A DNA stretch of 47,596 nt from Bacteroidota bacterium (lineage in GTDB: Bacteria > Bacteroidota > Bacteroidia > Bacteroidales > SKPS01): contig JAKLII010000014.1 of assembly GCA_022709695.1 (NCBI GenBank), forward strand, positions 1 through 47,596. Reading direction: 5' to 3'. The translations under genes were made by a program, and so were the position numbers. How positions within the stretch are numbered: position 1 is the first letter of the stretch; the number at the start of each line of letters is the position of its first letter. The notes below the pieces were generated by a model. The model had not been told where the DNA came from. It made no database searches and saw nothing but the letters and a program-made list of their open reading frames with translations. This document shows positions 9,301 to 15,190 of this stretch, piece after piece.

Positions 9301-11272
9301 CTGGGGCATTGGCGAAGTAACAATTGTTATTTGTATTGGCCGAAAGATTGGTATAGGTAGTGGATGAATACCTGAAAGCAACGGTATTTCCGCCTGTAGG
9401 TCCTGGAATTGAAGTATTTACAATAATATTATTGGCAAGGGTGGTTGTTGGAGAAGAGCTGACATAAATTCCCGAAGATCCGAAAGTTGTGGTAGAAGAA
9501 CTGGTAGCGTTTAAAAATACGGTATTGTAATAGATATTCTGCGAAGTGCCTCCGGTGATGTTGATCCCGATTGCACCGTTTGCACTGCTGGATGATGTGG
9601 GGTTAATCCCAGAGATGAAGTTGTTGTAAATATTGCTGCTTGGCCCCGAAAAGGTAATACCGGTGGCAACAGTTGAGGCACCAGTAGTTGTAAGGTTGAA
9701 TATCGTATTGTTATAAAAGTTAAGGGGGGAGCCATAACTACTGGAATATCCATTAACTGCCCCACCAGAGGTGAGGTTGTAAATCTGATTGTTATAAACA
9801 TTTTTTGTTCCTGAAGCAGTACTGATTTGGATTCCTGTAGTTGTCCCAGTTCCATTATGTGAAAGATTGAAAATCTGGTTACTATGGTATGTTTCTGATG
9901 CAGGTGAGCCAACATTGTAATAGCCGTATAAAGATGAAGACCCACCCGTGATGGAGTTAAAGCTGATAATATTCTGATAAAAGTTTACTGTGGCTGTTGT
10001 CGCCTGACAACCGTATAAGATGCCACTTGTTCCTGTTTTGCTGTTATTTGAAATGTTATTGCCATAAATATTCAGTGGATTGGTTCCCATGGATGCGCTG
10101 TTGTAAATACCAATGAACGCACCTGTGCCGGACAATACGTTGTTGTTTACATTGTTGTTGAAGATATTTACAGTTGCAGCCGTTGCAGAATTGACAATGG
10201 CATGGAATAGCCCACTTGTTGCCGTGGGGTAGGTGCAGTTACTCACAGTATTGTCACTGATGATAACTGTATTTCCGGCAGCTGTGCTTCCCACAGAATT
10301 GCTGATGCCATACAGGGCACTTGAAGTAGCCCCCCCTGTTACAGTCACATTATTCCCCGTGATAGTTATGTTCTTGCTTGCAGCAGTTGAACAGAAGATA
10401 CCGTATAAGGTTGTGGTTGTCCCCGTGCCACTGACAATCGTGTTGTTCGAAACAAGAAGTTCGCCGTTGTATATGGTATAAATTCCGTACGAGGTTGATC
10501 CGGCCCCTCCGTAATTACTGATCTGGTTACCAGTTACTGAATTGTTCAGATTATAATATGATGTTGAATTATAGCCATTTAGTGAAATCGCGATATATAC
10601 ATTGCTGATTGTATTATTCAGAAATGAACAGTTCGACATTGCATCACTGACTGCTGTGAGAGTAAGCGAGGTAGTTGCTGTGGCAATATGATTCCCCGAA
10701 TAGATCCCGATCGCAGTGGTGTTGGCCTTGTTTAGGGTGATATTACAGTTTTTGATGGTTACATACTGGCATCCGTCAAATGGAGCGGTATTCTGCTTTT
10801 TTACCAGGGCATAGCCCCAGTCGGTGCGGTTGGTGGTGTTTGCTGCATTCTCCTGCAGGTCGATGGCGTCGAAGGTGATGTAGTCACCACCTGCAATGAT
10901 AATCATACCGTCATAGGCGGTCGCAGCGGTCCAGGCAAAAGCGGTAATCACCGGGTTTGCACCGGCACCACTTTTCTGGAAAACAATCGGGTTGGCTGCT
11001 GTGCCGGTAGCCGTGATGGTTCCGGCCGTGGCTGAACTGAGGGTCTCCGTATGCCCCGCAGCCACATTGAAAGTGACACCACCAGGCCCGACCCCCATGA
11101 GGTTCAGGTCGGCAATGGCTAACTCAACCGTGGCATAGTCGCCTCCGGTTCCAACGGTTTTTGGACCCGTAAGCTGGGCGGAGACAGCCATCGGTAGGAT
11201 GGCAACACAGAAAAGCACCAGACCAGTGGTCAGATTCCTGATTCCGGTCGAAGAAAACGTACAAGTTTTCAT
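1..11272 (-). CDS. Giant secreted surface protein (beta-helix plus Ig-like repeats), 3' end outside window
   Basis: The minus-strand frame is open from an ATG at 11272 to the window edge without a stop, giving at least 3,757 residues. I checked the frame at several points (near 9040, 6370, 4870, 2107 and 4) and it is constant. Residues 1-32 form a Sec signal peptide ending AVSA before Gln. Two stretches rich in Asn/Ile turns (about residues 40-700 and 880-1450) look like parallel beta-helices; each is followed by a DFD...DIGADE motif (near 9040-9095 and 6830-6925). A FESG...GWTVSNSS jelly-roll of the MAM/choice-of-anchor J type lies at about 6200-5650, and a second beta-sandwich with SPDGWLLLG at about 4880-4290. 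PKD/Ig-like modules and at least eleven LTG-x-PAGG modules fill the rest. Such proteins are normally T9SS-exported adhesins or matrix proteins; the sorting domain would be in the missing C-terminus. Adhesion is inferred from architecture; no enzyme motif is visible. Confidence 0.9.
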   Translation of the reverse strand, partial: MKTCTFSSTGIRNLTTGLVLFCVAILPMAVSAQLTGPKTVGTGGDYATVELAIADLNLMGVGPGGVTFNVAAGHTETLSSATAGTITATGTAANPIVFQKSGAGANPVITAFAWTAATAYDGMIIIAGGDYITFDAIDLQENAANTTNRTDWGYALVKKQNTAPFDGCQYVTIKNCNITLNKANTTAIGIYSGNHIATATTSLTLTAVSDAMSNCSFLNNTISNVYIAISLNGYNSTSYYNLNNSVTGNQISNYGGAGSTSYGIYTIYNGELLVSNNTIVSGTGTTTTLYGIFCSTAASKNITITGNNVTVTGGATSSALYGISNSVGSTAAGNTVIISDNTVSNCTYPTATSGLFHAIVNSATAATVNIFNNNVNNNVLSGTGAFIGIYNSASMGTNPLNIYGNNISNNSKTGTSGILYGCQATTATVNFYQNIISFNSITGGSSSLYGYYNVGSPASETYHSNQIFNLSHNGTGTTTGIQISTASGTKNVYNNQIYNLTSGGAVNGYSSSYGSPLNFYNNTIFNLTTTGASTVATGITFSGPSSNIYNNFISGINPTSSSSANGAIGINITGGTSQNIYYNTVFLNATSSSTTTFGSSGIYVSSSPTTTLANNIIVNTSIPGPTGGNTVAFRYSSTTYTNLSANTNNNCYFANAPGPFNLIFFDGTNSDQTIGNYKTRMIPRESYSVSELPPFLNVGAAPYDLHLSPSLPTQCESGGKVIAGITTDFDGDPRNSSTPDIGADEGSFTVLDLLGPIITYTMLPPSGYQISNLIATITDISGIPASGTGLPMAYWSIGLLGAQNAVQGVSLGNNQYSFSIGAGSVPGDTIYYFLVAQDNAPTFNISVMPGNGAGGFTPNPPFAATPPTNMYYFVRMPAMSGIYTIDNTLPTGGTNFNNFTDAATMLNGAGLTGPVVFNVIAGQSWNMVCAASPNNYGIKITNKTTTGTNTVTFQKFGAGANPTLNITGTSSNNDAGIWLFESDYITFDGINILDAGSSSADYLEFGLHLNGSATDGCSFNVFKNGLVDLNRLNTTSRGIRLLSSSASAASGSNNYNKFYNNTILDAAQGYYLLGTSTYKNIGNEIGTELSGESTIKGLGFLATTASVIGVYANYQDELEIFNTTIDSLNGSYSTYPTTVGIYAINSNNTQITGNTIRRITTGAGDPVGINLESAIGSANTINNNTLKEISANVSGNINSMRLYGGTGVGLNVYNNEIFGLTNAGSGTSNGIYCSYSNSNVNIYKNKVHDFYNSGTSGNIIYGIFMSGTGNTYNVSNNMVYDFRAPNTSGTAPAVSGIRAENSACNVFYNSVLLNYVSASTGNTSAALYATSSAVLNSRNNLFVNNTDITTGTRAAAFWYNSTSYAGIAPTTNNNIYYCGTPGAKNLIFYNGTTGYATYTDYKAVMVGKDQSSYTENPPFVSTAAPYNLHMLTNVMTLAEGYGQPITGIDTDFDNEIRFGSSGYSGASLTGTDIGADEFNGIQVPACAGTPAPSTITGAGAICFNTGTTLGLSTTYTDMGISYQWGTSATPGGPYTNLGINPTQATGLITAPTYFICTITCSYSGLTYTTPEVIVSTKPNPTAVATSNSPVCPGDPIVFTGTTDIGTTFSWTGPDNFSSALQNPTIPVATNLSAGTYYFTATENGCPTTGSTIVVVKAAPANVTATASTNETCIGIPINLFSTSQNIQTYIDPNGDGGFESGTDFTSNGWTVSNSSNNPWLVGTGVTNASFINRSAYISNDNGVTNNFSNSSIALNYFYRDITIQSGDTDIKLKFDWMCNGESSWDLIQVFTAPTSVVPVATTTYPGSGTSNVPSGIAGATFVGSYHLQTTVQNAILTLPNALAGTTFRLIFAWKNDGSGGTAPAGSIDNISLTSLGSSASYSWTSVPPGFTSSVQNPTAVNVSVPTTYTVTVSNSTGCFTSASTSVSIVTGASITTHPVSLAICNGENATFSVAATGPGLTYQWRKFGMNIDPLLNPSATTTTLVINGATTADAGAYDVVVSASCGAPVSSNMVVLTVKPVPTALAANNTPICENTTIMLTGTTDIGNEFLWTGPNGFTSTIQNPTIANAALAAAGTYTFKTVLNGCTSLVSNTMALLNPMPVFSAVTATPGSICPGETANLSAAVVTEQTADKYLFSAGTGAVLDLMTGATSVLTSGNDDTPTPAAAPIGFTFNFEGVDYTNYSVSPDGWLLLGNTTAASQYSNSVTSSTNIPKIYPYWDDVATGTDGNVKTLVTGSAPNRIFIVQWFVTIPRNTTGPANSTFQLWLYETSNKIEFMYGTMGAGAMSSSAGITGSNTAKYQSITLATGTSSISAPNDNNAGQPVPGTIYTFLPPPQTSGFAWTPAASVVSPLLPATATNPLSSTTTFTVTATGANNCINSQNVTVTVNPLPTATTTLNATEHICLGETIPLTVDLTGTAPWTLTVNDGTGSAVIPGILTSPWTFPASPTVNTTYTVTQVQDANCTNTSNLSVQVIVDPLPAPVVLTGVVTPLCANSTTTLDAGSGYTTYKWSDNSTAQTLLVDGNVLGGNATANYSVTVTNTFGCEATASTTITTYPTFTANAGTDVSVCPGSSTPLDANGIGGSGTYIQYDWSPAAGLSAVNIKNPVATPAVTTTYTVTVTDNNNCTAIDDVVVTVYPSVVVDFTGLNPDYCIDAPVATLTGSPAGGTFSGPGIAGNTFDPALATVGGPYTITYTYTDVNNCVWVITKPVTVNALPLVSFTGLNNAYCVDAGISSLTGIPAGGNFSGPGIAGSTFVTFNPAAAGVGGPYTITYVYTDGNGCVNSTTGQVSVYVLPVVSFSGLNAAYCIDAAAATLTGSPAGGTFSGAGITGTTFTPSVAGTGTHSITYTYTDGNSCTNSTSQNVTVNPLPVLNVTPIATSYCIDAGAVTLVGTPAGGVWSGPGVTGSQFVPALALAGNHTLMFSYTDGNGCSNSTTISTVVYDLPLVSFATPAPVCENAVPFPMYGGTPVGGIYTGPATVTSVFYPASAGAGSHLLTYTYTDGNNCTNSATASILVNALTPLTFPALAGVCVDAAPFAMNTALPAGGTYSGPGVSSNIFNPATAGVGIHTLTYTYTDGNVCTNTITQTIEVFALPVLTMSPAAVICEGTSTNISATATGAGGFTYVWNNAVSLSDPNIANPVATPGATTTYTVVVTDVNLCTQTGTVAITVNPLPVFIMNPAAVDLCLGGSAQIGVDGNLAGYSFLWDNASTLNNATISWPLANPTVTTTYTVTVTNTATSCQKTGSMVVTVLPNPAPVINGVNANYCKDAPAVVLSGTPAGGQFFIDNVAVTTLDASTLALGGHQVVYWFTHPNNCQNSATQSFTVRPLPVANAGADQNTCAGLPVLLNASATGGTSPYVYAWSPVTGLNNPNINNPIATTNVDITYTVMVTDQYGCQGTDDVSIFSTAIPVANAGSDVTICYGQSTQLIATGGNVYSWSPAAGLSDPNIADPIASPAVTTTYTVTASSICGVATDDVVVTVNQLPILTIIGLPSNVCIDAPVVILTGAPAGGTFTGPGITSNLFNAAVAGVGGPYTISYTYTDGNNCTNAITTQTTVRPLPVVNFTGLNASYCLNGGSSILTGTPAGGYFTGPGITGNVFDPINAGLGTHTILYHFEDQYGCVNFITKQTTVAQPAPTLTGLNPVYCVNSLPVNLTGSPAGGIFTGNGMNGSLFVPSVAGVGNHTITYTFTDQYGCVGTTSANITINPLTAVSFTGLAATYCSNDPVVTLTGIPAGGTFSGPGITGNTFNPGT

Positions 11273-11635
11273 AATGGTTAGGTTTAGGTTTGTATTGTGA
11301 ATTGTTAATTCTGCATGAAAAGCTGGTCGAACAACCCCCGGATTTCCCCGGAAATCATCTATGCTGCAAAGCCAAATCACACCCGCTGAAGTATCAGTGG
11401 GAATGTGGTATTGGTCTGTAAATAAATGAGTTGGAAAGAATCAGGGGTCGAAGTTCCGCCATAGGCATCTCTGTTTTTTGTGATCACTTTGGGCTCAACA
11501 ATTTTATACATTAAATTCTGTTCGTGCAAGCCACATCAACATTTTTTTGTTAAAAACTTTTATGCATCACACAACGGTTGCAAATGAATTGTTACTCACC
11601 ACAATGACGATACCTGCCATTTCATCCGGATTCCC

Positions 11636-11643
11636 TACCTTTG
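11636..11643 (+). promoter_or_regulatory. Probable -7 box of the ychF promoter (TACCTTTG)
   Basis: TACCTTTG matches the Bacteroidota -7 consensus TAnnTTTG exactly. No good TTTG -33 box sits 19-21 bases upstream, so this is a partial match. If used, the ychF leader would be about 125 nucleotides and would contain the 8-base tandem repeat. Confidence 0.45.
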
Positions 11644-11702
11644 CCCCAACGTTAATCAGACCATTGTGAATTAACTCATTTTCATATTGACAAATTAACA
11701 AT

Positions 11703-11758
11703 CAGCACATCAGCACATCAGCACATCAGCACATCAGCACATCAGCACATCAGCACAT
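11703..11758 (+). repeat. Seven perfect tandem copies of CAGCACAT before ychF
   Basis: The 8-base unit CAGCACAT is repeated seven times without a mismatch and ends 14 bases before the ychF ATG. There are no spacers, so it is not a CRISPR array. A perfect short-unit array is prone to slippage, so copy number could vary between strains. It lies in the presumed 5' leader. Confidence 0.95.
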
Positions 11759-11772
11759 TAACATTATCCACC

Positions 11773-12870
11773 ATGGCTCTTCAATGCGGCATCGTCGGAC
11801 TGGCCAACACCGGCAAAACCACCATTTTTAACTGTATCTCCAATACCAAAGGGGAGACTTCGGCCTATGCCTTCAGCTCATCCAAATCCAATATCGGGCA
11901 GATCTTGGTGCCCGATCAGCGGTTGTTTGAACTGGAAAAATACCAGAAGACCGAAAAAATTGTGCACACTACTGTTGAGATAGTGGATATCCCGGGATTA
12001 GCAAAAGGGTCATCCAGGGGTGAGGGGGTCGGGAACAGCTTTCTCTCCGATATCAGGAATACCGATGCCATCATCCATGTGCTCAGGTGTTTCGATGACC
12101 CTTCGTTGCCACACATGGAGGGGAGTGTTGATCCGGTGCGCGATTTGGAGCTGGTGGATTTTGAGCTGCAGGTGAAGGACCTGGAGCTTGTGGAGCGGAA
12201 GATGCACCGCCTTGATAAGATGGTAAGGGCGGGGGAGAAGTCGGCGAAGCACGGGTATGATGTGCTGGCCCTTTACAAGAAACACCTCGAAGACCTGCAG
12301 CCGGCACGTACGGCCCCGGTGAAGGAGGAGGACCACGAATGGGTGAAGGACATCCAGCTGCTCAGCATGAAACCGGTGATGTATGTGTGCAACGTGGATG
12401 ACGCCTCTGCCACCACAGGGAACCATTATGTCGAAAAGGTACACGCCGCACTGGAAGGTACCGGTGCTGAGGTGCTCATCATTGCCGGATTGCTTGAGTC
12501 GGAAATCGCTGAGCTTGAGGATCCTGCTGATCAGCAAGCTTTTCTGGAAGATGCAGGATTGTCGGAACCGGGGGTCAATAAACTGGTGAGGGCTGCCTAC
12601 GACATCCTCCGCCTGAAAACCTTCTTCACGGTGGGCCCCAAGGAGATCCGTGCATGGACGATCCGTGAGGGGATGACGGCTCCGCAGGCAGCCGGAGTAA
12701 TCCATTCAGACCTAGAAAGGGGATTCATCCGGGCCGAGGTGATGAAATACCATGACTTTATCACCCTGGGATCGGAACAGGCGGTAAAAAACGCCGGAAA
12801 ATTTGCCGTGGAAGGGAAAAACTATATCGTGCAGGATGGGGATATCCTGCATATCCGTTTCAATGTATAA
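11773..12870 (+). CDS. ychF: YchF-family P-loop ATPase/GTPase (Obg-related), divergent clade
   Basis: The 365-residue protein has the full YchF layout: an N-terminal nucleotide-binding domain, a helical insert at about 130-195, and a C-terminal TGS domain with AWTIREGMTAPQAAGVIH and the terminal VQDGDILHIRFNV. YchF proteins bind ATP in preference to GTP and associate with ribosomes. The P-loop reads GLANTGKTT instead of the usual GLPNVGKST. The switch I stretch reads AYAFSSSKSNIG where classical members have NFPFCTIEPNVG, and the base-specificity motif is NVDD. This suggests a variant clade of the family. The G3 region DIPGLAKGSSRGEG is intact. The ATG at 11773 gives the conserved start MALQCGIVGL. 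The gene converges with the TPR lipoprotein gene with only 6 bases between the stops. Confidence 0.93.
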   Translation: MALQCGIVGLANTGKTTIFNCISNTKGETSAYAFSSSKSNIGQILVPDQRLFELEKYQKTEKIVHTTVEIVDIPGLAKGSSRGEGVGNSFLSDIRNTDAIIHVLRCFDDPSLPHMEGSVDPVRDLELVDFELQVKDLELVERKMHRLDKMVRAGEKSAKHGYDVLALYKKHLEDLQPARTAPVKEEDHEWVKDIQLLSMKPVMYVCNVDDASATTGNHYVEKVHAALEGTGAEVLIIAGLLESEIAELEDPADQQAFLEDAGLSEPGVNKLVRAAYDILRLKTFFTVGPKEIRAWTIREGMTAPQAAGVIHSDLERGFIRAEVMKYHDFITLGSEQAVKNAGKFAVEGKNYIVQDGDILHIRFNV

Positions 12871-12876
12871 AAGGGT

Positions 12877-13296
12877 CTACCTGCAGTGCCGGGTACGGTC
12901 GCTGATATTATGATACCCCAGTCGTTCAGCCTCTTTCCAGTTTTCACACGCCTTCTGTTGGTTGTCGAGATAGAACCATGCCAGACCCCTGCTGTACCAT
13001 GCCGGTGCAAATTGCGCATTCAGAAGAATCGCCTTGTCGAAATACTCCAGCGCCTCCCGGTGTTTTTCTGCGGTTAAACGACTGTTGCCCAAGAGATACC
13101 AGGCTTCAAAGTTCTCTGCATCCTTTTTTGTCGCCTCTTCAAACTTACGTGCCGCTTCGGAATTCTGCCCCATCGACTGCAACCGCTTACCCTCTTTCAC
13201 CAGCGCTTTTGCAGCTTCTTCCCTGTTTCCACAGGCTACTAAGGTTATAAGTATCAATAAGGTTGTAATTGTAAAAAGTGCTCGTATTTTGTTCAT
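12877..13296 (-). CDS. TPR-repeat lipoprotein
   Basis: The 139-residue protein begins MNKIRALFTITTLLILITLV and then AC-GN, which is a lipoprotein signal peptide with a lipobox-like LVAC. The frame extends upstream, but the ATG at 13296 places the signal peptide correctly and is preferred. The mature part holds two to three tetratricopeptide helix pairs, for example AARKFEEATKKDAENFEAWY and ALEYFDKAILLNAQFAPAWY. It probably sits in the outer or inner membrane as a protein-protein scaffold. Its partner is unknown. It lies downstream of mltG on the same strand but is separated by 200 bases containing tandem repeats, so it may have its own promoter. Confidence 0.85.
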   Translation of the reverse strand: MNKIRALFTITTLLILITLVACGNREEAAKALVKEGKRLQSMGQNSEAARKFEEATKKDAENFEAWYLLGNSRLTAEKHREALEYFDKAILLNAQFAPAWYSRGLAWFYLDNQQKACENWKEAERLGYHNISDRTRHCR

Positions 13297-13430
13297 ATAC
13301 ATTTCTTTATCTGTTAAAAACGGAGGCTGGCACACGGATCGTACGAATACTACTGATTTCCACAAATTTTTCTGCTTTAAATGTTTCACCATTCTATTCC
13401 CCTATGCCCCATATTACAAATAACAAATTA

Positions 13431-13490
13431 CTAATTTCTAATTTCTAATTTCTAATTATAACTCCTAACTCCTAACTCCTAACTCCTAAC
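13431..13490. repeat. Two abutting 7-base tandem repeats (CTAATTT and AACTCCT)
   Basis: CTAATTT occurs almost four times at 13431-13457. It is followed at 13460-13487 by four perfect copies of AACTCCT and a partial AAC. The block sits between the mltG stop (13497) and the TPR lipoprotein start (13296). The same AACTCCT unit forms the array before pyrK at 40181, about 27 kb away. Confidence 0.95.
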
Positions 13491-13496
13491 GCACAC

Positions 13497-14537
13497 CTAA
13501 TATATTCTTTCCCTTCTCAGCCATGCCCTGTACTTCGCCGCATTCTGCATATGCTGCTTACCGGTTACGGCAAAGGTATGCCTTGAATTATAGCCCGGTT
13601 CTGCGCAAAAGTACAGGTACTGGTGTTCTTCATATGCCAGCACCCGATCAATCGTTTCAGGTTCAGGGGCGCAGATCACACCCGGAGGAAGGCCTTCGGT
13701 GTAATAGGTGTTATACGGCGAAGCGTAAACCAGCTGCTCGTGCCTGATGCGGCGCAGCCCCGGCTGTCCGACAGCAAATTTCACGGTGGGATCTGCCTGC
13801 AGCTTCATCCCGGTTTTCAGCCTGTTGATATAAACGCCCGCTATCCTGGACATCTCATCGGTATGGTTGGTTTCTTTCTGGACGATGGATGCGATGATAA
13901 GCACCTGATCCCGGGTAAGGTTGCGTTCAGCAAGCTTCCTGTTGCGCTCATCGGTCCAGAATTTCTCCGATTCACTCACCAGCCTGGCTATGAGTTTCTC
14001 AGGGCTGATGGTCCAGTAGATCTCATAGGTATTGGGCAAAAAGTGCCCCAGCAGCATTTCGGGTTTGATGGTCATGCTGTCTTCGAGCCCGGGGTCTTTC
14101 ATGGCTTCGAGCATCTGCAGCGAATCGAAATGAAAGGCTTTTCCCGCTATACCGGCGAACTCCTCAGGCAGGTCTATGTTGTTGAAGGTGAACCTCACAG
14201 GTTCCTGCAACCCGTTCCGCAGCTTCTGCAGTATGCGGTAATTGCTCATTCCCGGAAGAAGCCTGTATCTCCCTGGTCTCAGGAGATCCCCGGAGCCTGA
14301 CCAATCCGCAACCATCTTAAAGGTGAAGTCGCTGCGCAGTACGGAGTTACGCTCCAGCGATGCTGTCACATCGTCCATGGTGTGCCGGGGAGCAACGAAC
14401 AGCCATTCCCGGTCATCCGGAATATTTCTTTTCACATTAGGGGCCAGTAAAAAAAAGGCCCCGGTTGCGGCCACGGCCAGACAAAGGGCTAAAGCCGCCA
14501 AAATATAGATCCACAGTTTTTTATATAGTTTTCCCAT
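13497..14537 (-). CDS. mltG: Endolytic murein transglycosylase, MltG/YceG family
   Basis: The 346-residue protein has one N-terminal membrane segment (WIYILAALALCLAVAATGAF) and a periplasmic YceG domain. MltG cleaves nascent glycan strands and helps set their length. The conserved block IASIVQKET carries the presumed catalytic glutamate (KET, about E222), and LQADPTVKFA and SPYNTY..GLPPG match the family. The ATG at 14537 is chosen; a TTG two codons upstream is the only nearby alternative. Hairpin-forming 31-base repeats lie just upstream of the ATG, where a ribosome would load. The gene follows the acetyltransferase and dapF on the same strand, consistent with a cell-wall cluster. Confidence 0.92.
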   Translation of the reverse strand: MGKLYKKLWIYILAALALCLAVAATGAFFLLAPNVKRNIPDDREWLFVAPRHTMDDVTASLERNSVLRSDFTFKMVADWSGSGDLLRPGRYRLLPGMSNYRILQKLRNGLQEPVRFTFNNIDLPEEFAGIAGKAFHFDSLQMLEAMKDPGLEDSMTIKPEMLLGHFLPNTYEIYWTISPEKLIARLVSESEKFWTDERNRKLAERNLTRDQVLIIASIVQKETNHTDEMSRIAGVYINRLKTGMKLQADPTVKFAVGQPGLRRIRHEQLVYASPYNTYYTEGLPPGVICAPEPETIDRVLAYEEHQYLYFCAEPGYNSRHTFAVTGKQHMQNAAKYRAWLRRERIY

Positions 14538-14544
14538 TTCCAAA

Positions 14545-14606
14545 ACCCGGGACGTTGTCCCTAGCTAATTTTTGTACCCGGGACGTTGTCCCGGGCAATT
14601 TTCTGT
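14545..14606 (-). repeat. Two tandem 31-base repeats with CCCGGGAC hairpins upstream of mltG
   Basis: Copies at 14545-14575 and 14576-14606 share ACCCGGGACGTTGTCCC and then an A/T-rich tail ending in TGT. The second copy makes a perfect 8-base stem, CCCGGGAC-GTT-GTCCCGGG. The first has lost the last three stem pairs (GTCCCTAG). The array ends 7 bases before the mltG ATG, so if transcribed it would fold next to the start codon. Confidence 0.9.
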
Positions 14607-14607
14607 C

Positions 14608-14670
14608 GCGCCTGCGGCGCTGGTTGTCAAAACGACTAAGCGAATGAACAACTAAACGAATAAACAACTC
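14608..14670. repeat. GCGCC hairpin and 16-base tandem repeat between the acetyltransferase gene and mltG
   Basis: GCGCC-TGC-GGCGC at 14608-14620 is a 5-base-stem hairpin. Next to it, the 16-base units at 14631-14646 and 14647-14662 are near copies (AACGACTAAGCGAATG and AACAACTAAACGAATA), followed by half a unit that touches the acetyltransferase stop. With the 31-base repeats, almost the whole 131-base spacer is repetitive. Confidence 0.8.
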
Positions 14671-15190
14671 AACCACCCAACAGTTTCTGCATAAAGACCT
14701 CGTCCACCCAATTGCCCTCCTCGCGGAGCCATTCCCTCTTTCGTCCGGTTTCCACGAAGCCCGCACGGCTGAAAAGCTTAATGCTTCTGGCGTTACTTGC
14801 TGATATTTTGCACCACAGCTGATGCAGCTCCAGCTCCTGCCGGCACCAGTGGGTAATCAGCCCGAGCATTTCCGTGGCATATCCCGTGCTTCGGTGGGCT
14901 TTGTCGGTAAGGATACCCACACCTGCCCGGCGGTGCCGCGCATCGATATCAAACAGGTCGATATGGCCTACGGGAACGGGATTTTCACGGGTCTCTGCCA
15001 TGAACCGGACCTGTTTGGCCACAAAAGGATCCTGATCGGAGGAGAGGATATACTGTTCGATAGCGTAAATGGATACCGGTGTTCTTACAAGGCTGAAAAT
15101 TTGAACCTCAGGGTCGTTTTCCCATAGGTAGATCACCGGAATATCATCAAATTCCGGGGCCCGAAGCCTCAATTTCATTCCATCTATCAT
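14669..15190 (-). CDS. GNAT-family N-acetyltransferase (RimJ/SpeG-like)
   Basis: The 173-residue single-domain protein matches the GNAT fold. The acetyl-CoA-binding region reads VGILTDKAHRSTGYATEML, followed by CKISASNARSIKLFSRAGF and the terminal REWLREEGNWVDEVFM typical of RimJ/RimL- and SpeG-like members. The substrate cannot be told from sequence. The ATG at 15190 overlaps the dapF stop as ATGA, so the two are probably translationally coupled. A second Met four codons in is a possible alternative start. Its place between dapF and mltG hints at an envelope-related role, but this is inference only. Confidence 0.9.
   Translation of the reverse strand: MIDGMKLRLRAPEFDDIPVIYLWENDPEVQIFSLVRTPVSIYAIEQYILSSDQDPFVAKQVRFMAETRENPVPVGHIDLFDIDARHRRAGVGILTDKAHRSTGYATEMLGLITHWCRQELELHQLWCKISASNARSIKLFSRAGFVETGRKREWLREEGNWVDEVFMQKLLGG

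Larger units (their letters stand above)
11273..11772. other. Divergent intergenic region between the giant gene and ychF
   Basis: This 500-base spacer separates the divergent starts of the giant minus-strand gene and ychF. It holds a small perfect inverted repeat GATTTCC-CC-GGAAATC at 11341-11356, in the presumed leader of the giant gene. It also holds a -7-like box for ychF at 11636 and an 8-base tandem repeat at 11703. I found no convincing TAnnTTTG box facing the giant gene, and no conserved ORF. Confidence 0.6.

Noticed and set aside
895..10481. Many plus- and minus-strand ORFs of 60-200 codons inside the first 11 kb
   Set aside because: They mirror the repeats of the giant minus-strand gene in other frames; their translations are low-complexity and have no family resemblance, while the 11272-to-1 frame has consistent domains.
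11703..11758. CRISPR array
   Set aside because: The unit is 8 bases and contiguous, with no spacers and no cas genes; it is a microsatellite.
12010..12705. 231-codon minus-strand ORF opposite ychF
   Set aside because: It lies wholly antisense to a well-supported YchF gene and its His-rich translation is typical of a shadow frame.
13623..14300. 225-codon plus-strand ORF opposite mltG
   Set aside because: Antisense to a conserved gene with intact catalytic motif; no start signal or domain.
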